From contig BPHQ01000001.1 of the NCBI GenBank assembly GCA_026003615.1, forward strand, positions 186,001 to 250,000: a DNA stretch of 64,000 nucleotides, given 5' to 3'. The stretch is from Bellilinea sp. Its GTDB lineage: Bacteria > Chloroflexota > Anaerolineae > Anaerolineales > Anaerolineaceae. This document shows, in pieces, positions 61,124 to 64,000 of this stretch (the first letter of the stretch is position 1; every line of letters begins with the position of its first letter). Position numbers and translations under genes: made by a program. The notes under the pieces were generated by a model. The model saw only the letters and a program-made list of their open reading frames with translations. It did no database searches and was not told where the DNA came from.

Positions 61124-61783
61124 TCAAACAGCCAGATCTTCGCGTGCCTGCAAATCAGCCCGGCCAATTTTACCGGTGGGGGTCATCGGCATTTGAGGGA
61201 TAATCTCAATCACTCGTATGGTGTTCTCTTCACCCAATACGGCATTGCAGTGTTCCATCAATTCTTCCGGCGTGGCACTGGCATCAGGGTACAGTTCGAC
61301 GACAGCCTTCGGCACCTGGCCGGCCTGCGAATCTTTTTTGGCAATGACACAGGCATAGCAGACGGCAGGGTGGCGCAGGAGGGCTTCTTCCAAGGGGCGG
61401 GGGAAGATGACTTTGCCGTGCATCAAAATCCGCTCACTCCAGCGTCCCACCAGGCGGATATAGCCATCCTCGTCCATCACCCCCATATCCCCAGTATGCA
61501 GCCAGCCGTTCCGCAGGGCTTCGGCGGTTTTTTCAGGCAGGTTGTGGTAGCCGATCATCACACCTCCGCGGATGAGGATCTCGCCGGGGGTGCCGATGGG
61601 GACTTCATTATCCTGCTCGTCAGCGATGCGAACCTCGCGATCGGGCAGCTCCGGCCCGATCGCGTTGAATTTCGACCCGTGTTCGGCCCGCGGGTAGCCC
61701 AGGGCAACAAACCCACCCAGCTCGGATTGACCGTAAGACTCGACCACAGGTAAAAATTTTTGTTGACAAAAGAAAAACTTCAT
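61124..61783 (-). pseudogene. Truncated acyl-CoA synthetase (AMP-binding family), C-terminal part only
   Basis: Only the last third of an AMP-forming synthetase remains. From VVESYGQSELGGFVALGYP (about 61740) onward the family motifs run in order: PDREVRI, GEILIRGG, GWLHTGDMG, LVGRWSERI and PMTPTGKIGRADL with the catalytic Lys. The N-terminal 250-300 residues, including the P-loop-like ATP motif, are missing. The first codons of the open frame (61745-61783) are really the promoter of the neighbouring tRNA gene, so the apparent ATG is unlikely to be used. Without the ATP motif the fragment cannot be active by itself. Confidence 0.8.
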
Positions 61784-61791
61784 AGTAAACT
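61763..61791 (+). promoter_or_regulatory. tRNA promoter
   Basis: TTGACA at 61763-61768, a 17-base spacer and TAAACT at 61786-61791; transcription would start near 61798, just before the tRNA. Confidence 0.8.
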
Positions 61792-61801
61792 TTCGTGCGC
61801 T

Positions 61802-61873
61802 GGCAAGGTAGCTCAGTGGTAGAGCAGGGGACTCATAAGCCCTTGGTCGTGGGTTCGACCCCCACCCTTGCCA
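61802..61873 (+). tRNA. tRNA with CAU anticodon (Met or lysidine-type Ile2)
   Basis: A full cloverleaf can be drawn: acceptor GGCAAGG/CCTTGCC, D arm GCTC..GAGC, anticodon loop CTCATAA (CAU at 61834-61836), T arm GTGGG-TTCGACC-CCCAC, discriminator A. It lacks the features of initiator tRNA. The anticodon stem and the TTGGTCG variable region look more like Ile2 (CAU, lysidine) than elongator Met, but the A-U pairs at 4-69 and 5-68 are less typical, so identity stays open. The last anticodon-stem pair is an A-G mismatch. CCA is not encoded (ACCT follows), and a T run ends the gene. Confidence 0.93.
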
Positions 61874-61985
61874 CCTTTTTTATTTTTTTTCCAAAGTTGA
61901 TGTAAAATTACCCTAAATATTCCCTTTGCCGTGCATTTTTTCCAGCAGGGGCATTTTATTTTCGTTGGCGGAGGTTTCCCATACC

Positions 61986-62525
61986 ATGCAAAGCCCCAAT
62001 TCCCAACTGGCTGAAGCCATAACCAAAGTTCTCCTTACGGTCATCTTCCTTGGCGGAGTTTTCTGGTTTGTTACCATTGGCGCAACATTAGGCGGCAGGG
62101 GGATCGAAAATTTTCGGATTGACTGGCTTGACTGGGTTTTACTTTCCTTTGCTACGTTTCGATTGGGCCGCCTGATTGCGTTTGACCGGGTTGCCGAACC
62201 ACTGCGCGCTCCATTTACCCGTACGGTTCGGGACATCACCGGCGCAGGGAATACTGTGGTTCCCAAGGGGCGCGGCGTTCAACGCGCTTTGGGGCAGCTC
62301 ATCTCCTGCCCAATTTGTGCCGGTACCTGGGTGGCTGCCGGACTGGTTGTACTGCTGTATTACTTTCCCGGTCCTACGCATGCTTTTCTGGTGATGACAG
62401 CAGCCATTGGCGGCGCTGAGTTGATTCACAATGCGACCGAAGCCTTCTGTTGGACCGGCACCGTCAATCGCGCCCGTGCCGGGCGGATTTTCAATGACCG
62501 TTCAGAAGAAAATCAAACCGATTGA
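61986..62525 (+). CDS. DUF1360-like membrane protein
   Basis: This 179-residue protein has two to three membrane segments (about 15-38, 110-130 and possibly 48-60). SFATFRLGRLIAFDRVAEPLRAPF and LISCPICAGTWVAAG match the DUF1360 pattern (D..tePLR ... CxxCxGxWxA). The family is small, of unknown function, in Gram-positive spore coats and other bacteria. ATG 61986 has GGAGG 11 bases upstream; ATG 61926 is an alternative. Confidence 0.75.
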   Translation: MQSPNSQLAEAITKVLLTVIFLGGVFWFVTIGATLGGRGIENFRIDWLDWVLLSFATFRLGRLIAFDRVAEPLRAPFTRTVRDITGAGNTVVPKGRGVQRALGQLISCPICAGTWVAAGLVVLLYYFPGPTHAFLVMTAAIGGAELIHNATEAFCWTGTVNRARAGRIFNDRSEENQTD

Positions 62526-62620
62526 CATTCCAGTCAGGTTATGGGGAACTATTTCTCCATCTCCTTCGTCCTGATGATGCATAATACATGCGGCATTTTT
62601 TGGATGTAGGAGTAAAAAAC

Positions 62621-63832
62621 ATGTTTAAGAAAGTATTTCCTTTGATGATGGCTTTGGGTATTCTGGCTATCCTGCTTTCTGCCTGTGGCTTGCTGCTCGG
62701 ACCACAAGATAGCGGGAAAGATGCTCAGAGCGCACAGCAGACAGCCGTAATGCAAACGGTTGCAGCTGTGATGACCCAACAGGCGTTTGAAACACTCATT
62801 GCGCAGGCGACCCAAATTGCCAATCCGCAATCTACACCAACCCCCCAACAACCCACGGCAGGGGTCACCGAAGTTCCAAACACGCCTGCCCAGCCTACCG
62901 CTACCATAGTACTGCCGACTGCCACGCCCACACCGAAACCCATACCCTGCAATGCAGCTTCCTTCGTGAAGGATGTGACCATCCCGGATGGGACTGAGCT
63001 GGTCGGTGGACAAAAATTTACCAAGACATGGCGCTTGAAGAACGAGGGTACCTGCACCTGGACGAAAGATTACGCCCTGGTCTTTGTGGATGGTGCTTCG
63101 ATGAGCGCGCCGGCATCGGTTTCATTGAAGGGCGATGTGCGGCCGGGCGAAACAGTAGATATCTCGGTGGACCTGGTAGCCCCGACCAAAGCCGGAACCT
63201 ACAAGGCGAATTGGATGCTGCGCGATGCTTCTGGCCGCACTTTTGGATTGGGTGCGAATCAGGATAAACCCTTCTGGGTGAGCATTAAGGTTTCCGGTTA
63301 CAAAAGCGATGATGTTCCTTCCGCTATCTATCCATTGGACTTTGTGGCCAGCATTTGCCAGGCGGAGTGGTCGAGTAACGCCGGAAAAGTTGCCCGCCCG
63401 TGTGCAAACGTCAGCCAGAGTGAAGCTCAATGGGCAGCCGTCCTTCTCAATCCGAAAATCGAAGGCGGACGTCAGGAAAACGAACGGGCGTTGTGGATAC
63501 ACCTTGCCAACCCGAATGACTGGATGCAGGGATTCTACCCGGCGCGCAATATTCAGAATGGTGATCGATTCAAGGCATGGATCGCCTGTCTGGATGGCAA
63601 TACCAGCTGCGAGGTGCAATTCAGCCTGGATTATCGAATTGATAATGGCAATATCGAAAATCTGGGAAAATGGAGCGAAACACTGGATGGCAAATGGACG
63701 CAAATTGATTTGGACCTGAGCGCATTCGTTGGCAAAAATGTCCAGTTCATTCTGGGAGTGACCAATAAAAACAGCAAAGGGCTGGTGGATGCCGTGTGGT
63801 TTGTCCCCTCAATCCAAACCGTTACTCCGTAA
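62621..63832 (+). CDS. Lipoprotein with NBR1-type Ig-like domain
   Basis: The protein has 403 residues. The lipobox is LLSAC (Cys22). A Gln/Thr/Pro-rich stretch follows, then an Ig-like domain of NBR1 type (about 115-225: DGTELVGGQKFTKTWRLKNEGTCTW ... AGTYKANWMLRDASGRTFGLG ... FWVSIKV), known in bacteria and in eukaryotic NBR1. A C-terminal jelly-roll-like domain (about 240-400) ends with FILGVTNKNSKGLVDAVWFV. TAGGAG precedes ATG 62621; an ATG at 62588 lacks one. Probably a surface carbohydrate- or protein-binding lipoprotein. Confidence 0.82.
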   Translation: MFKKVFPLMMALGILAILLSACGLLLGPQDSGKDAQSAQQTAVMQTVAAVMTQQAFETLIAQATQIANPQSTPTPQQPTAGVTEVPNTPAQPTATIVLPTATPTPKPIPCNAASFVKDVTIPDGTELVGGQKFTKTWRLKNEGTCTWTKDYALVFVDGASMSAPASVSLKGDVRPGETVDISVDLVAPTKAGTYKANWMLRDASGRTFGLGANQDKPFWVSIKVSGYKSDDVPSAIYPLDFVASICQAEWSSNAGKVARPCANVSQSEAQWAAVLLNPKIEGGRQENERALWIHLANPNDWMQGFYPARNIQNGDRFKAWIACLDGNTSCEVQFSLDYRIDNGNIENLGKWSETLDGKWTQIDLDLSAFVGKNVQFILGVTNKNSKGLVDAVWFVPSIQTVTP

Positions 63833-63855
63833 AATCTTGCAATTGAAAGTTTAAG

Positions 63856-63898
63856 AAAAAATCCCCGCCAGTTTTTACACTGGGCGGGGATTTTTTTT
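63856..63898. terminator. Bidirectional terminator
   Basis: AATCCCCGCC-AGT and ACT-GGGCGGGGATT pair with one bulged G, with A and T runs outside. It lies between the convergent lipoprotein and ABC-exporter genes. Confidence 0.88.
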
Positions 63899-64000
63899 TC
63901 AGGCCGTTGCCATTTGTTCCGGTTGTGAGAAGGGATCCAGATCCTGCTCCATTTGATGGCGAAACTGCTTGGTGTAAAGCGAATAGTACTTTCCACGTTT
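63899..64000 (-). CDS. C-terminus of a probable ABC exporter (ATP-binding/permease), partial
   Basis: The last 33 codons of a minus-strand gene run off the window edge (KRGKYYSLYTKQF ... EQMATA, stop TGA at 63901-63899). The GxYxxLYxxQF pattern is the usual end of fused membrane/ATPase ABC exporters such as MsbA or LmrA types. Only this tail is seen, so the assignment is moderate. Confidence 0.6.
   Translation of the reverse strand, partial: KRGKYYSLYTKQFRHQMEQDLDPFSQPEQMATA

Overview
The window looks like chromosomal DNA of a Chloroflexota bacterium, most likely class Anaerolineae (Anaerolinea-like). This is an inference. It rests on moderate GC content, many lipoproteins and membrane-anchored proteins with long Pro/Thr linkers, an LPXTG protein with a sortase, a MutL-type ASKHA ATPase in a membrane-protein operon, and housekeeping proteins of ordinary bacterial type. 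There are no phage genes, transposases, rRNA operons or CRISPR arrays. Genes are tightly packed, with many 4-base ATGA overlaps and frequent GTG or TTG starts, and no gene-free stretch exceeds about 300 bases.

Layout. 1-7.3 kb: a tail-anchored protein, a uracil/xanthine permease behind a short leader ORF, a four-gene operon ending in a MoaD/ThiS-like protein, a sortase, a zinc-ribbon membrane protein, signal peptidase I and a YgiT-type zinc-finger protein. 7.3-17.3 kb: a BMP-family lipoprotein, an MFS transporter, trmD, two tandem TPR proteins, groES-groEL under a CIRCE operator, a parvulin-type lipoprotein and a Pro/Thr-linker protein. 17.3-24.9 kb: a macro-domain/TrmH/DUF711 operon, infC-rpmI-rplT with an AUU start for infC, and trpS-dtd behind a SelW-like gene that needs UGA read as selenocysteine; then a sugar transferase and a lipoprotein. 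24.9-28.2 kb: HAD protein, DUF389-SH3 membrane protein, phosphohexomutase. 28.2-36.4 kb: an eight-gene minus-strand operon encoding mostly membrane proteins, a MutL-like ATPase, a large acidic zinc-ribbon protein with about twelve Trp-Leu motifs, and an LPNTG protein. 36.5-46.5 kb: PIG-L deacetylase, a yybP-ykoY (Mn2+) riboswitch in front of a Ca/Mn-type P-ATPase, an NYN-cold-shock fusion, prfA-prmC, a PfkB-family kinase and an M20 peptidase. 46.5-54.1 kb: GAF-PAS-cyclase, transglutaminase-like membrane protein, PAP2 phosphatase, YtxH-like protein and an M6-like metallopeptidase. 54.1-61.1 kb: an operon of M24 peptidase, alpha/beta hydrolase, metallo-hydrolase and three polytopic glycosyltransferases, two of them visibly AT-rich. 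61.1-64 kb: a truncated acyl-CoA synthetase next to a CAU tRNA, a DUF1360-like protein, an NBR1-Ig lipoprotein, and the last codons of a probable ABC exporter.

Two observations stand out. First, the SelW-like gene has CxxU in frame and a hairpin with a G-first loop just after the UGA. Second, seven genes have a -10 hexamer ending exactly six bases before the start codon with no ribosome-binding site, which points to leaderless transcription. The eight-gene MutL/Trp-Leu-repeat operon is the best candidate for an undescribed system.
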